NCBI RefSeq assembly: GCF_027409185.1 | Contig: NC_084472.1 | Coordinates: forward strand, 20,322,524 to 20,386,523 | Source of the DNA: Cynocephalus volans | Lineage: Eukaryota; Chordata; Mammalia; Dermoptera; Cynocephalidae | DNA length: 64,000 nt | Reading direction: 5' to 3' | In this document: piece by piece, positions 26,365 through 37,001 of the stretch | How the letters are laid out: every line of letters begins with the position of its first letter | Position numbering within the stretch: the first letter of the stretch is position 1 | Notes under the pieces: model-generated | What the model saw: only the letters and a program-made list of their open reading frames with translations | What the model was told of the DNA's origin: nothing | Database searches by the model: none | Position numbers and translations under genes: made by a program

Positions 26365-28218
26365 ATTATTTTTAAAATTGTGGTAAGATATACATAAGGT
26401 AACATTAACCATTTGAACCATTTTTAAGTGTACAGTTCAGTGGCATTAAGTACTTGGACATTGTTATGCAGCCATCATCACCATCTGTCTCAGAACTTTT
26501 GCATCATCCCAAGTTGAAACTCTGTCCCAGTGAAACACCAACTCCGCATTCCTTTCCCCCCATCCCTGGCAGCCACCATTCTACTTTCTGTCTCTACAAA
26601 TTTGGCTAGGGTAGGTACACCATAAAAGTGAAATCATATAGCATTCGTCTTTCTGTGACTTGCTTATTTCACTTAGCATAATGTCCTCAAGGTTCATCCA
26701 TGTTGTAGCATGTGTCAGAATTTCCTTCCTTTTTAAGGCTGAATAATATTTCATTGTATGTATATACACATTTTATTTATCCGTAATGGACACTTAGATT
26801 GCCTCCACCTTTTGACTGTTGTAAATAATGCTGCTATGAGTATAGATGTACAGATATCTTCTTGAGTCCTGCTTTCAGTTCTTTTGGGTATATCCTCAGA
26901 AGTGGAATTGTTGGATCATATGGTAATTCTATTTTTAATTTTTTGGAAAAACCACCATACTGTTTTCCATAGTGGTCACACCATCTTACAGTTCCACCAG
27001 CAGTACACAAGGGTTCTGGTGTCTCCACATCCTTGTCAACACTTGTGTTTTTGTTTTTGTTTGTTTTTTAGATAATAGCCATCCTAATAAGTATGAGTTC
27101 TTATTTTGATTTGCATTTCCCTAATGATTAGCAATGCTGAGCATCAGTTTGTATGCTTATTAGCCATTTTTATATATTTGGAGAAATGTCTATTCAAGTT
27201 TTTTGTCCATTTTTTCATTGAGTTTGGCTTTTTTTGTTCTTGAGTTGTAGGAGTTCTTTATATATTCTGGATATTAACCCCTTATCAAATATATGATTTG
27301 CATATATTTTCTCCCATTCCATGGGTTGTTTTTTCATTCTGCTGATAGTGTCTTTTGATGCAGAAGATATTTTAATTTTGATATAGTACAATGTATCTAT
27401 ATTTTCTTTTTCTTTTTTGCCTGTGCTTTTAGTGTCACATCCCAGAAATCATCGCCAAATTCTGAGTCATGAAGCTTTTCCCCTATGTTTTCAAATTAGA
27501 GTTTTATAGTTTTAACTCTTATGTTTAGGTCTTTGATCACTTTGAATTAATTTTTGTATATGGTTTATATGGTGTAAAGTTAGAGTCCAAAGTCATTCTT
27601 TTGCCTATGGATATCCAGTTTTTTCAGCACTATTTGTTGAAAAGACTGTTTTCTCTTATTGAATGTTCTTGGCACCCTTGTTGAAAAGCATATGACCATG
27701 TATGTGAGGGTTTATTTCTGGGCTCTTTATTCCATTCCATTAGTCTGTATGTCTGTCTTTATGCCAGTACAGTACTATTTTATTACTGTAGCTTTGTAGT
27801 AAGTTTTGAAATCAGGAAGTGTGAAACCTCCGACTTTGTTTTTCTTTTTCAAGATTATTTTGGCTCTTTGGGATCCCTTGAGATTCCATGTGAATTTTAA
27901 GATGTATTTTTCTATTTTTGCAGAAAGACGTTCAGATTTTGATAGGGATTACATTGAATCTGTAGATCACTTTGGATAGTATTGACATCTTAACAATATT
28001 AAGTCTTCCAGTCCATGAACACAGAATGTCCTTCCATTTATTGGCATTGTCTTTAATTTCTTTCAGCAACATTTTATAGCTTTCAGTGTACAAGTCTTTG
28101 ATCTTCTTGGTTAAGTTTATTCCTTAGTATTTTATTCTTTTTGATGCTATTATAAGTGGGATTGTTTCCTAAATTTCCTTTCTGGGTTGTTCATTGTTAG
28201 TGTATAGAAATGCAACTT
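26365..28218 (-). mobile_element. 5'-truncated LINE-1 (ORF2 3' part and 3' UTR)
   Basis: Minus-strand L1 of about 1.85 kb. The + strand begins with the reversed 3' UTR ('agtgtacagttcagtggcat'), followed by reversed ORF2. Minus-strand frames show L1 ORF2 C-terminal text such as KLKIELPYDPTIPLLRIYPK (26834-27028) and MYIHTMKYYSALKRKEI with TTWMNLEDIMLSEISKSQKD (26581-26769). The frames are broken between these pieces, so ORF2 is dead. The 5' end is lost near 28218 ('agtgtatagaaatgcaact'). Confidence 0.92.
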
Positions 28219-28349
28219 GCTTTACCATGTATTCATGTTCCCTGAATAGTCAAGTGCATGCCTAGAGGCAACATTGAGCTCTTATAGTTCAATACCAGGT
28301 TCTATGGAAGGGTAATGATTGTCTAAAATTGAGTCCTTTTTATTTTCAT

Positions 28350-28465
28350 TTATAAATTATACATTTATTGACTGCCTACTGTGTTCAACTCACCATGGCA
28401 AGTCCTGAGAGGAGATGGAGGTAAATAAGACCCATTCCCTGTCCTGAAAGAAGTGCCAGTCTGGT
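28350..28465 (-). mobile_element. LINE-2 3' end relic
   Basis: 'catttattgactgcctactg', then 'gtaaataagacccattccct' and 'gtcctgaaagaagtgccagt' is reverse-complement L2 tail text. Confidence 0.55.
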
Positions 28466-28530
28466 GAGGAAGATCCACATGGCCTATAATTTAAATGGAG
28501 TCACATCATGAGAATAGTAATAATAACAGG

Positions 28531-28939
28531 TGTATGGGCCAGCTCGAACTGCCATAACAAGATGCCACAGGCTGGGTGGCTTAAACAACAGAAATTTATT
28601 TTCCCGCTGTTCTGGAGGCTGGAAGTCTGAGGTCAGGGTGCCAGCATGGTTGGGATCTGGTGAGGGCTCTCTTCCTACCTTGTGGATGGCCACTTTCTTG
28701 CTCTGTCATCACATGGCCTTTTCTCTGAGTGTGAGGGGGCACATGCAAGACTGAGTGAGAGAGAGAGAGAGGGATCTCCCTCTTCTTATTAGGCCACCAG
28801 TCCTCTCGGATTAGGACCCCACCCTTATGACCTCATTTAACCTTAATTACCTCCTAAAAGCCCCATCTCCAGATACAGTCATGTTGGGAATTAGGATTTC
28901 AGCATATGACTTTTGGGGGGACCCAACTCATTCCTGACA
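28531..28939 (-). mobile_element. MLT1/MST-type MaLR LTR
   Basis: Reverse-complement MaLR LTR: 'gaactgccataacaagatgc', 'ggcttaaacaacagaaattt', 'gttctggaggctggaagtct', 'tattaggccaccagtcctct', 'attacctcctaaaag', 'catatgacttttggggggac'. It begins TG and ends CA on the plus strand. No clean 5-bp duplication is visible, so the boundaries or flanks have changed. It is followed by a 20-bp tandem duplication around 28933-28972. Confidence 0.8.
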
Positions 28940-28949
28940 CTTCTTGAGT

Positions 28950-29145
28950 ACCTGACACTTCTTGAGGACCTCCAGTATGCCAGGCACTGTGCTGAGTGTT
29001 CTCATCGATCCTCCCTATGAACCTGTAAAATAGGTACTAACATTTCTCCTTGTTTTACAGATGAGGAAACTGAGGCTCAAAAGAATTAAATTATTTTCCA
29101 AGGTCACTCATGTAGCAGAGCCAGGACTTGAACCCAGGGCCATGG
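28950..29145 (-). repeat. MIR SINE relic
   Basis: Well-preserved reverse-complement MIR: 'agtatgccaggcactgtgct', 'tgttttacagatgaggaaac', 'gaggctcaaaagaattaaat', 'ccaaggtcactcatgtagca', 'gacttgaacccagggcc'. Confidence 0.88.
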
Positions 29146-29329
29146 GAATTGAGGGAGTGTCAGAAGAGGTACCCTGAGGATGAGTAGGGAATAGCCTAGG
29201 GGCACTGGCATGTGTTGGATTCAGGATCAAACTGCTTTGGGGCTGCACATAGAGATGTGTATTAAAAGGAGTGATGGAGGTTGATGCACACAAGTTAGGT
29301 GGGTCCGTGTTCTACACAGAACCATGGAT

Positions 29330-29700
29330 GTTTAGCCTTGCCCCTTGGGCAATAAGGAGTCATTAGGGGGTTTTGAGCAGAGGAGTGACATAAGATTTTT
29401 GTTTTAGAAAGCTAGTTCTGAGGGCAGTGTACACAGTAAGTCTGGAGGCAAGAAAACAGTTAGATAGCGATTATCACTGCTCAGGTAGGGGCTGGTGAGG
29501 CCAGGGGAGATACATGTGAAAGGTTTTAGGAAGTAGGATCAACAGGACTCCTGTTTGGCTTGATTTGATTTTTGGTTATGGGGGGAGGAAGGAGGAGGTT
29601 TTGAGGATGCTCTGGGTCGCTAGCTAGATGGGGTTGCCACTCAGAGAAAGAGAAGGAATACAGGAAGAGGAACAATTGTGAAGGATGAAATAATGTAACA
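29330..29700. mobile_element. Ancient interspersed repeat, unassigned
   Basis: The order 'ggcaataaggagtcattagg', 'ttttgagcagaggagtgaca', 'ttagaaagctagttctgagg', 'ggaagtaggatcaacagga' is familiar from widespread old mammalian repeats. I cannot name the family with confidence. Confidence 0.4.
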
Positions 29701-29816
29701 ATTTCTTTCCTGATTTGTCATCAGTTGGAAAATGTTACACCAAGTATTTTAACTCTCTTGAGAAAGATATGTATTTAGTACTGAACATTGAAAAAAGACT
29801 TGAAGTAGCTAGGTGA

Positions 29817-29935
29817 GTCCACGACCATACCACCCTGAGTGCCTGGTCTCACCTGATCTCAGAAGCTAAGCAGGGTTGGGCCTGGTTAGCACTTGGTTGG
29901 GGGTAGCTAGCTGAGTACATTGGAGGTTTCTTACC
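29817..29935 (+). pseudogene. 5S rRNA pseudogene
   Basis: Starts GTCCACGACCATACCACCCT and continues 'tctgatctcagaagctaagcagg'-type 5S text: CTGATCTCAGAAGCTAAGCA, then GGGTTGGGCCTGGTTAGCAC and TTGG. The first ~90 bases match 5S rRNA closely. The 3' part after 29906 is scrambled ('ggtagctagctgagtacatt') but still aligns loosely to the 5S end. Changes include TACTTGGATGG to CACTTGGTTGG in the internal box C region, and altered bases in the 5' helix (GTCTACGGCC to GTCCACGACC). No A tail follows. I read it as a dispersed, non-functional 5S copy in the sense orientation of TTC39C intron 1. Confidence 0.88.
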
Positions 29936-30599
29936 CGCCATGATCAGGACCACTCACGATTATTTAATTTTAAAAGAGAGTTAAAGCAGAGCGTTATAAA
30001 AATGAAATAATATCCAGGAAACATTTTGTCCTGACTTTTGATGTAGGGCCAAGGCCTTTCTTTTGACCGTGAGTTCACTGATGAATTGTCGGTTTGGCTT
30101 TCTTGCATAAGCCACACCTATAATGCATTCCTGTGATTTTCAGTATTGGGGTCTGTAAAGTGGAGCAAGAGGTAAAAGTCATTTGTGAAGCAATCTGGGC
30201 AGATGCTCCTTGGTTTTTTGCAAGTCTTTTATGGTTATCTCACTCTCACCTAATCTTAAAGCAACTTTTAAAGTCAGTCATCTGCCCTTTTCAAATCTTT
30301 TTAAAGCATTTCATTATTTTAAATATACATAACACTTTTTTATACCCTTATTTCATCTATTTACATAGTAAACAATGCAATGACACGGGCAATAGGCACA
30401 AACACATTTGGGAATAATCACTAGGGACTCTCAGTAAGCATACGGCTTAACTAGTAAGCACAGGAGCAAAGCTTGAGTATTCAGTAGGCGAAGGGCATCT
30501 CTTTCTCTCCCTCTAATATTGGTTAATCCAGAGATTTAGGTGAGTGGAGATTGATTAAGTGATTTTCTACTGATTGTGTATTTTGTGCTCATGTATATA

Positions 30600-30681
30600 C
30601 GAGGGTGCTTCAAAAAGGTCAGGGAAAGTTTCATATTATCTTTTAATTCTATTTCTCCACTAACTTTTTGAAGTAGCCTCA
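30600..30681. mobile_element. Mariner-type MITE, copy 1
   Basis: An 82-bp near-palindromic element: CGAGGGTGCTTCAAAAAGGT at the left, AACTTTTTGAAGTAGCCTCA at the right, with 'attatcttttaattctattt' in the middle. It is bordered by TA on both sides (tataTA / TAcata), the target of Tc1/mariner transposons. A second copy lies at 36920-37001. Confidence 0.75.
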
Positions 30682-31544
30682 TACATAAAACAAGGATAAT
30701 TGCAGACAGCAGTTTGAAATGGTAGTTCTGTATTTTGGGGGGGCTACATTCTAGATTCCTGGTTATGTTTAGGGTAGTAACACAAAGAGGAGATGTAGAT
30801 TGTAGGAAGTATGCAGTGATAGTTTAAAATGAAATTGGTGTTAGTGGAATTTCTCATTAGATATAGTAGTGAAAAGAAATGGATTGAGTTCAGGGAGAAA
30901 AGTGGGGCATCCGAGGTTCTGTTGGATTAATTGGGAGAGATGAATAGAAGTATTCCCTTTGAAAATCAGATTTACGTATGTCATTTCATAATTTATGACT
31001 TCTTAGACTTCTCATGTCGTCAGTTAAAATGATCATTGCTTCAAAGTGAGTCCACCTACTTTCTGGCTTGGCTAAAAGCACAGCTAATTATAGCTTCTAC
31101 AACAGCCTGTATATATAGTCCATTTTAGGAACAACTCAGTTATTTTCCCTTGATGAGAGGATTAGCATTGATTAGCTAGCACAGGGAGAGGACGCCGGTG
31201 GCTTTTGAGAATGGCTGGCTCCTCCTTGCAGCCAGCCTGTGTGTGACAGAGCTCTAGGATATGGCTGGGTAGTGGAGAAAGCGCCAGGCAGCAGCCCAGT
31301 GGCGCATTAATGGTGCAAGAGATGAACCAGGGTGTCATTTGCCAGCTCAAAAGAGACCGAGCAAATGTAGGATGCAACCAGTTCTCTGGTGCTTGACCCT
31401 ACATGAGTATTGGTTTAGGAATAGTTTGTAATTGTGAAATATCTTAGAGACCTCTGTTGCCCTGATTTGCTTTAGTTATTTTAACATGGGGGAGAAACTG
31501 AGCCTCTTAATCCTTTTAATGGGCATATTGTATCACTTTTTCTT

Positions 31545-32200
31545 TTTAAATTTTTTAATATTTTAAATATACAAAAACTATAGCATATTATACACAAATA
31601 TGGATGTCCTTCACACTCAGAATTAACAAATGTTAACATTTGTCATATTCACTTCAGATTTTTTTTAGAGAAATAAGACATTACAGATATGGTTAAATCC
31701 ACTTCACACCCCAGGGCGATTCCATTTTCCTCTTCCCCCAACAGAGGCAGCAAGGGTCCTCAAGTTGATATGTGTCATTTTCTTCCATATTTTATATTTC
31801 CATTGCACATTTCTAACCATGAACAGCATATTGGTTTTTGCTTTCAAGTTTATGTAATGAATAGGCTCTGCAATTTTTATTTTTACCCATTTTTATTTTT
31901 GAAGTCTACCGATGTTGTTATATATAAATCAAGTATAATCATTTTAACATTTAAATCAAGTGTTGCGTTATATAAAAGTATATGATGCACTTCTTCATTA
32001 CCCTACCAATAACTATTGAGGTGGGTTCCATTTTCTTAGGATCCTTAACATTGCTATAGCGAACATCGTTGTACACATTTTTATACACATGAGCAAAACA
32101 TTGTTGGGGCATATGTCTAGACTTGGAATTGTCTGGTCTAAGGATCCATGATGATATATATTGCCAAATCTCCCTCCCAAGGATTTCACCGGGGCTTATA
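31545..32200 (-). mobile_element. Old LINE-1 3' UTR relic
   Basis: 'cagaattaacaaatgttaac', 'atttgtcatattcacttcag', 'gagaaataagacattacaga' and later 'acttggaattgtctggtcta' read as reverse-complement 3' UTR and extreme ORF2 end of an old L1. Confidence 0.65.
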
Positions 32201-32344
32201 CTTTGCTCTTTAATTGCCTCTTCCTGCCTATATATAATTTAATTTTTAGATGTAAAAAGACTACAAAAGTGGAAATGAGTAGACTCTTTATACAGTATAA
32301 ATAAGGGGTGTGTCTAGTGACATTTAGGGTCTCGGGGCTTTTTC

Positions 32345-32545
32345 AATTAGCCAAGCATTTATTGAAACTACCTCGTGTACTGAAGCATTGTGGGAGCTTC
32401 TGGAGCAATTTGAGAGCAGGTGCCATGACTCTCCTAAAAATTTCTGTGTGCAGTGCCTGCAGAGTAGTAAATGTTGGTGATACAATAAATGAAATTATAT
32501 GGAAGAAAGAAGCTATGGTCTCTGTCTTCAAGAAATGTACAGTGT
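32345..32545 (-). mobile_element. LINE-2 3' end relic
   Basis: 'agccaagcatttattgaaac', 'ttggtgatacaataaatg', and 'tggtctctgtcttcaagaaa' correspond to reverse-complement L2 tail text. Confidence 0.5.
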
Positions 32546-34086
32546 GTAGCTGGGATTTTACAATATATACATATGAAAAGTACACATTTATGAATCACAC
32601 GAAGAGTAGTAGAAAATGAAATATTTGTAGAAATGGCTCGAACACTAAGTTGAAGCAGTATATGTTGAAAAGAATGAAATAAAAAACTACTCAGTAACAC
32701 CGTTCTTTTTTCCTGCTCCTCCTGTCCCCATCTTAGAGGTAAACATTGAGAGAATCAAGTTATTAGAGCACTCACTGAACACACTAGAAAATGAAATAAA
32801 AGGAATAGGGAAAAGCCAAAGTCTTCTGAACAGGGACTGGGGTAAAGACACCGAGGCTGGGCGCGAGTGGGAGGCAGACCACTCTAGATGTGTCCTGGAC
32901 ACCTCCCGCCTGCTACTGGGGACTGCAGCTGCTCCACACGAAGCCGCAAGTGTTCTTTCCTTGCTCTCCCACATTCAGAGGTTTCATGCACATTTCATGG
33001 CTCCTCACATTCAGAGCTCACTGAAGTTTCGTGCTGCACCGTGGCTCTTAGGCCCATAAATCCCTGAGCAAGGCACATGGAAAGGGTGCCAACAGGGAAG
33101 GGCTCAGGTCCAGGAAATTTCAGGTGCATGGAATTAGCTTGATTGTAGCAGGCTCCGGATTGAAGACGTGGTTTCACATCTGCAGAGGGTTTCAGGGAAT
33201 TCCTACCAGGCTCCTTCTCACTGCTGCCTCTAACATTTAGCATTACACATCAGGACAGCATCTCAGCTTTGTGCCCAAACTCTCTTTACCTCCAGCAATT
33301 GGATTTTTCACCTGTGGAAATGAAACATCTATTCTGTAATGGCAGTTAGCAGAGGAATAGTGTGTGTATGTTTAATAACGAGTTAAACCCAGGGACACTG
33401 GCTCTTTTTGTGGACGCAGTGTGGGTGCAGGTTACAGAGAGGGCATCATGAATGAGGACGGATTTTTCTCAGATTTGAATGAGGGGGTTGAAGAGGAGAG
33501 GGGAGAACATGCAGAGGCTGAGAGGACAAGATCAGTGATGGGGGTGGTTGGGGGCTTGCAGAGTTGCCGAGCTGGACCAGAGAACCTGCTTGGAAGAAGA
33601 CGTGAGAAGTACAGCCAGTGAGGTCTCGGTTGTTAGAGGGACTTACAAGTCTGGCAGTGGTGACAGGTGGCACGGTGAAAAGTGTCTCCAGGGTACACTG
33701 CTTTTGCAGCAGTCTGGAGTGGACTGGAGTCTGAGGGAGGCTGTGTGTAGCAGGCCAGACAGGAGAGGTGTGGGACCAGGTGGCAGGAACAAGGAAAGGG
33801 ACAGGAACTGTGACAGGAACAAGGAAGGGGAAGACATAGACCAAGGACACAGCAGAACAAAGGCAAGACAGGTCCCTCAGTCCCCAAAGTCCTATAAGGG
33901 GACAAGGGCTGTCGATTACAGTGGAAAACTGAGAGATCTGGGGGGGAAAGGATCTTAAATTTGGTTTAACAGAGGAGGCCTTCAGGAAATACAAGAATTC
34001 TTTATTTCAGGTAGGAAATTATTACCCATGTTTTCAAATTTTTCTTGCCGGAAAGGTTTATATTAGAAATCATCAAGTCGAAGGTA

Positions 34087-34379
34087 TACCTGTTTCCCAA
34101 TGTTTATCGCAGCACTCTTTACAATAGCCAAGAGTTGGAACCAGCCCAAATGCCCATCATCGGATGAGTGGATACGGAAAATGTGGTACATCTACACAAT
34201 GGAATACTACTCAGCTATAAAAACGAATGAAATACTGCCATTTGCAACAACATGGATGGACCTTGAGAGAATTATATTAAGTGAAACAAGTCAGGCACAG
34301 AAAGAGAAATACCACATGTTCTCACTTATTGGTGGGAGCTAAAAATTAATATATAAATTCACACACACACACACACACA

Positions 34380-34416
<37 letters not shown>

Positions 34417-34610
34417 CGGGGGTGGGGGGGGAGAAGATATAACAACCACAATTATTTGAAGTTGATACGACAAGCAAACAGAAAGGACATTGTTGGGGGG
34501 GAGGGGGGAGGGAGAAGGGAGGGAGGTTTTGGTGATGGGGAGCAATAATCAGCCACAATGTATATCGACAAAATAAAATTTAAAGAAAAAAAATAAATAA
34601 AAATAAAGAA
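34087..34610 (+). mobile_element. 5'-truncated LINE-1, plus strand, with (CA)n in its 3' UTR
   Basis: A younger-looking L1 3' end. The frame at 34100-34342 reads L1 ORF2 C-terminal text, including KMWYIYTMEYYSAIKTNEIL and TTWMDLERIILSETSQ, and ends with a stop after LIGGS. It then has a 3' UTR with a (CA)n run (34360-34413), G-rich 'ggtggggggggaga' and 'gaggggggagggagaaggg' blocks, and AATAAA near 34572, ending in an A-rich tail about 34575-34610. ORF2 is present only as its last ~80 residues. Then follow 27 bases and a second A tail (34637-34655). Confidence 0.92.
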
Positions 34611-34636
34611 AGTTTGCTGACCCTGTTCTAGGTCAC

Positions 34637-34655
34637 TAAAAAAAAAAAAAAAAAA
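34637..34655. repeat. Second A tail after the L1
   Basis: A run of about 19 A residues follows 'ctgttctaggtcact', which sits between it and the first A-rich L1 tail. It is either the end of a 3'-transduced segment or an independent A tract. Confidence 0.6.
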
Positions 34656-34744
34656 GAAAGTAGAGGATTTTAGTTAACAGAACTCTGACTGCTAGCATTA
34701 TTAACATGTTTTTGAAACAAAAATCCTAACAGCGACTCTAAGAT

Positions 34745-34925
34745 TTAGCTAGTCAAAGTGTGGTTTAGGGACCAGAAGCCTCTGTATCTTTAGGGACCTG
34801 TTAGAATGTAGAGCCTCAGGCCTCACTCCAGACCACCTGAGTGAGAGCCTGCATTTTTACAAGAGGGGATTTGTACGCATAGTAAAGTGTCAGAGGCTCT
34901 GCTCCATCCCACTGCTCTCTTGTGA
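34745..34925 (+). mobile_element. Non-autonomous hAT element relic
   Basis: 'tcaaagtgtggtttagggac', 'acctgttagaatgtagagcc', 'caggcctcactccagaccac', 'gagcctgcatttttacaaga', 'cgcatagtaaagtgtcagag' match the order of a common hAT-Charlie-related MER element. Ends are eroded. Confidence 0.6.
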
Positions 34926-35344
34926 CTTTAGAAAAAATGTTTAACTTAAAAAAATGTTCTGACTTACTGCATTTTGTTTCGTTTTCTCAAAGGCTGTAAT
35001 AAATGCCAAGAATATCATTTTAAAAGTGGTTATACGATCAGTTATAGAATTAATAATTTAGCAATAAATATGTATTTGTTACTGTAGGTCTTTCCATTCT
35101 AGAACATAAATTCCATGTGAAGGGGCCCTATTCCAGTGCCTGAAACAGTGTTTGGCTCATATACGTGCTCAAAAAATATTTGTGAAATTTTAAATAAGTA
35201 AATGGATGAAACTTAATTATATATTGGTTTTTTAGAATTACTTTTCTGTGCACATATTTAAACTATGCCTCGTGTTGATTAAAAACTTTTAAAGTTGTAA
35301 AAGAAATGCTTATTCATTGATGAGCTGAAGAAGAAAGTAGAAAA

Positions 35345-35960
35345 AGAGAAAAATCACCCTTTACTCTCGCTACTCATAGATAACATTTATGTTATTTCCT
35401 TTTGTGAATGTTTTTGAATAGTTTGTAATGCTACACATATAACTTTGTATTCTGCTTTTTCATTTATCATAATGACATGGTAACTGGTCTATTGCATGCT
35501 TACTATGTGCCAAACTTCAGACTAGGCATTTTAGATACTTTCCTAGTTTACTTATTACCCCCCCATGTAAGGCGATATAATTACATTAAATTTTCAAATG
35601 AGAAAACCACAGGCTGAGAGTTTGTATATCTTGCCAGTAGTCACACAGCTAGTCCATGATCAAGTTGAGATTTTAACAGAGGGCTATTTTCTAGAACTTA
35701 CACTTCTTCAAACATACTGAAGTAAGCATTTCCTTAGTTATAATTTTTTGTGTGTAAAATAATATTTTGCTAGGCAAATATATCTTAGTTGGTTACCAGT
35801 TGCTATTTTTCAACATTCTTGTTTTCTTATTTCTTGATTCTATGTGTAATACCACAATGAACATCTCTGTGTAAAATTTTTTTCCTGCATTTCATTTTTC
35901 TTAGGGTAGATTCTTAGAAACATTTTTAAGTCTCATAGATTGATAGATAACTTTCCAAAA
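35345..35960 (-). mobile_element. Old LINE-1 3' end relic, interrupted by a MIR
   Basis: 'gcttttt catttatcat'-like 3' UTR text at 35345-35475 resumes at 35700 with 'cacaatgaacatctctgtgt' and 'tagggtagattcttagaaac', all reverse-complement L1M-type. The MIR at 35480-35690 separates the two halves. Confidence 0.6.
35480..35690 (-). repeat. MIR SINE relic
   Basis: 'tgcttactatgtgccaaact', 'caaatgagaaaaccacaggc', 'cagtagtcacacagctagtc' read as reverse-complement MIR. Confidence 0.75.
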
Positions 35961-36416
35961 TATTGACATCAATTTTCATTCCTGCTAGTCACTGTAAATG
36001 CTGTGTTGTATATTTGAATGCATATGGACGAATAATGTGTCAACCATGCTTCTGCAGGAAAAAAATCCTTTTAAATGTGTTTTCTTTTTGCTTCAAATAA
36101 TTTGACTTTTATTTCACATAATTTAATGGATAGTTGTTGCTGAAATACTTAGCTGTCCCTAAATATCACCTTCTATATAGTATATAGAATTTCAGCATGA
36201 TATTCACGCTGCCCTGCTCAAAACCTTATTTTAATTAAGTCCATAGTTTGTTAAGCAGATATACATTTATATTGATATGTATTTTCTTAATCTCAGAGTT
36301 CTTTATAAATTGTGGAGTTTTTATGGTTATACAACTCACATATTCGTGTTTAATGTGTATTTAACATCACTTATTTTCAAAAATCATGACATACTATTCT
36401 TAGACTGTGATGCAGT

Positions 36417-36513
36417 GTTTCTTTCTTTTCTTTTCTCCCTCCCTTCCTTCCCCCCTCCTTCCTTCCCTTTCTCTCTGCCTCTTTCCTCCCTTCTTTCCTT
36501 CTTTATTTCTTCT
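36417..36513. repeat. Homopyrimidine tract (~97 bp)
   Basis: Almost uninterrupted C/T (tttctttcttttcttttctc, ccctcccttccttccccc and so on), with only a few purines. Mirror-repeat pyrimidine tracts of this length can form H-DNA. It directly precedes a TAG/CAG acceptor-like site (see findings). Confidence 0.9.
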
Positions 36514-36919
36514 CGTAGCAGGAAGGCAGATGATATGCACAGAAGAAAGCTTGTGAATGTTGTGGCAAGAACAGCAGCAAACAACCAAGCAACCGCTTCT
36601 TTATATGTAGCTCACTTTGATGCCGTAATAAAACTATTGAAAAAGGAAATATCTCCTGCTGCTAATATTTGGCATTATAACAGATCATTATAAAATATAA
36701 CAGCTCTGTATTGGAGACAGGACCACAGAGGAAGCAATGAAAATATGTGAAAGATAAAACACCATCTTATTCATTTAACCATGTTTATTTTATACATTGC
36801 CTATTTGTTTTAGTTGTAATATAGCTTTCAAAAATATCATTACAGAAGCTTTAATCTGGGAAAGAATTTCATTCTGTTATTAAAACAGAACCTCTTATAG
36901 GTAGGTTTTATCTATTTTA

Positions 36920-37001
36920 TGAGGGGTCTTCAAAAATTTCATGGAAAAATTCGTATTATCTTTTAATTCTATTTTTCCATGAGCTTTTTGAAGTACCCTC
37001 A
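36920..37001. mobile_element. Mariner-type MITE, copy 2
   Basis: An 82-bp relative of 30600-30681: TGAGGGGTCTTCAAAAATTT at the left, GAGCTTTTTGAAGTACCCTCA-type right end, same 'gtattatcttttaattctat' centre. Its left flank is TA, consistent with mariner insertion. The two copies share length and terminal sequence, showing one family. Confidence 0.75.

Noticed and set aside
28933..28972. 20-bp tandem duplication (tgacacttcttgag repeated) as a TSD
   Set aside because: The copies are adjacent on one side of the LTR and do not flank an element.
33446..33994. Minus-strand 182-codon frame, longest outside the CpG island
   Set aside because: Low-complexity Pro/Ser/Val-rich text opposite a purine-rich 'ggaacaagga' tract, with an overlapping plus-strand 136-codon frame. 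No domain, splice structure or homology is recognisable.
34100..34342. 80-codon frame as an independent gene
   Set aside because: It is the C-terminal tail of LINE-1 ORF2 in a 5'-truncated element.
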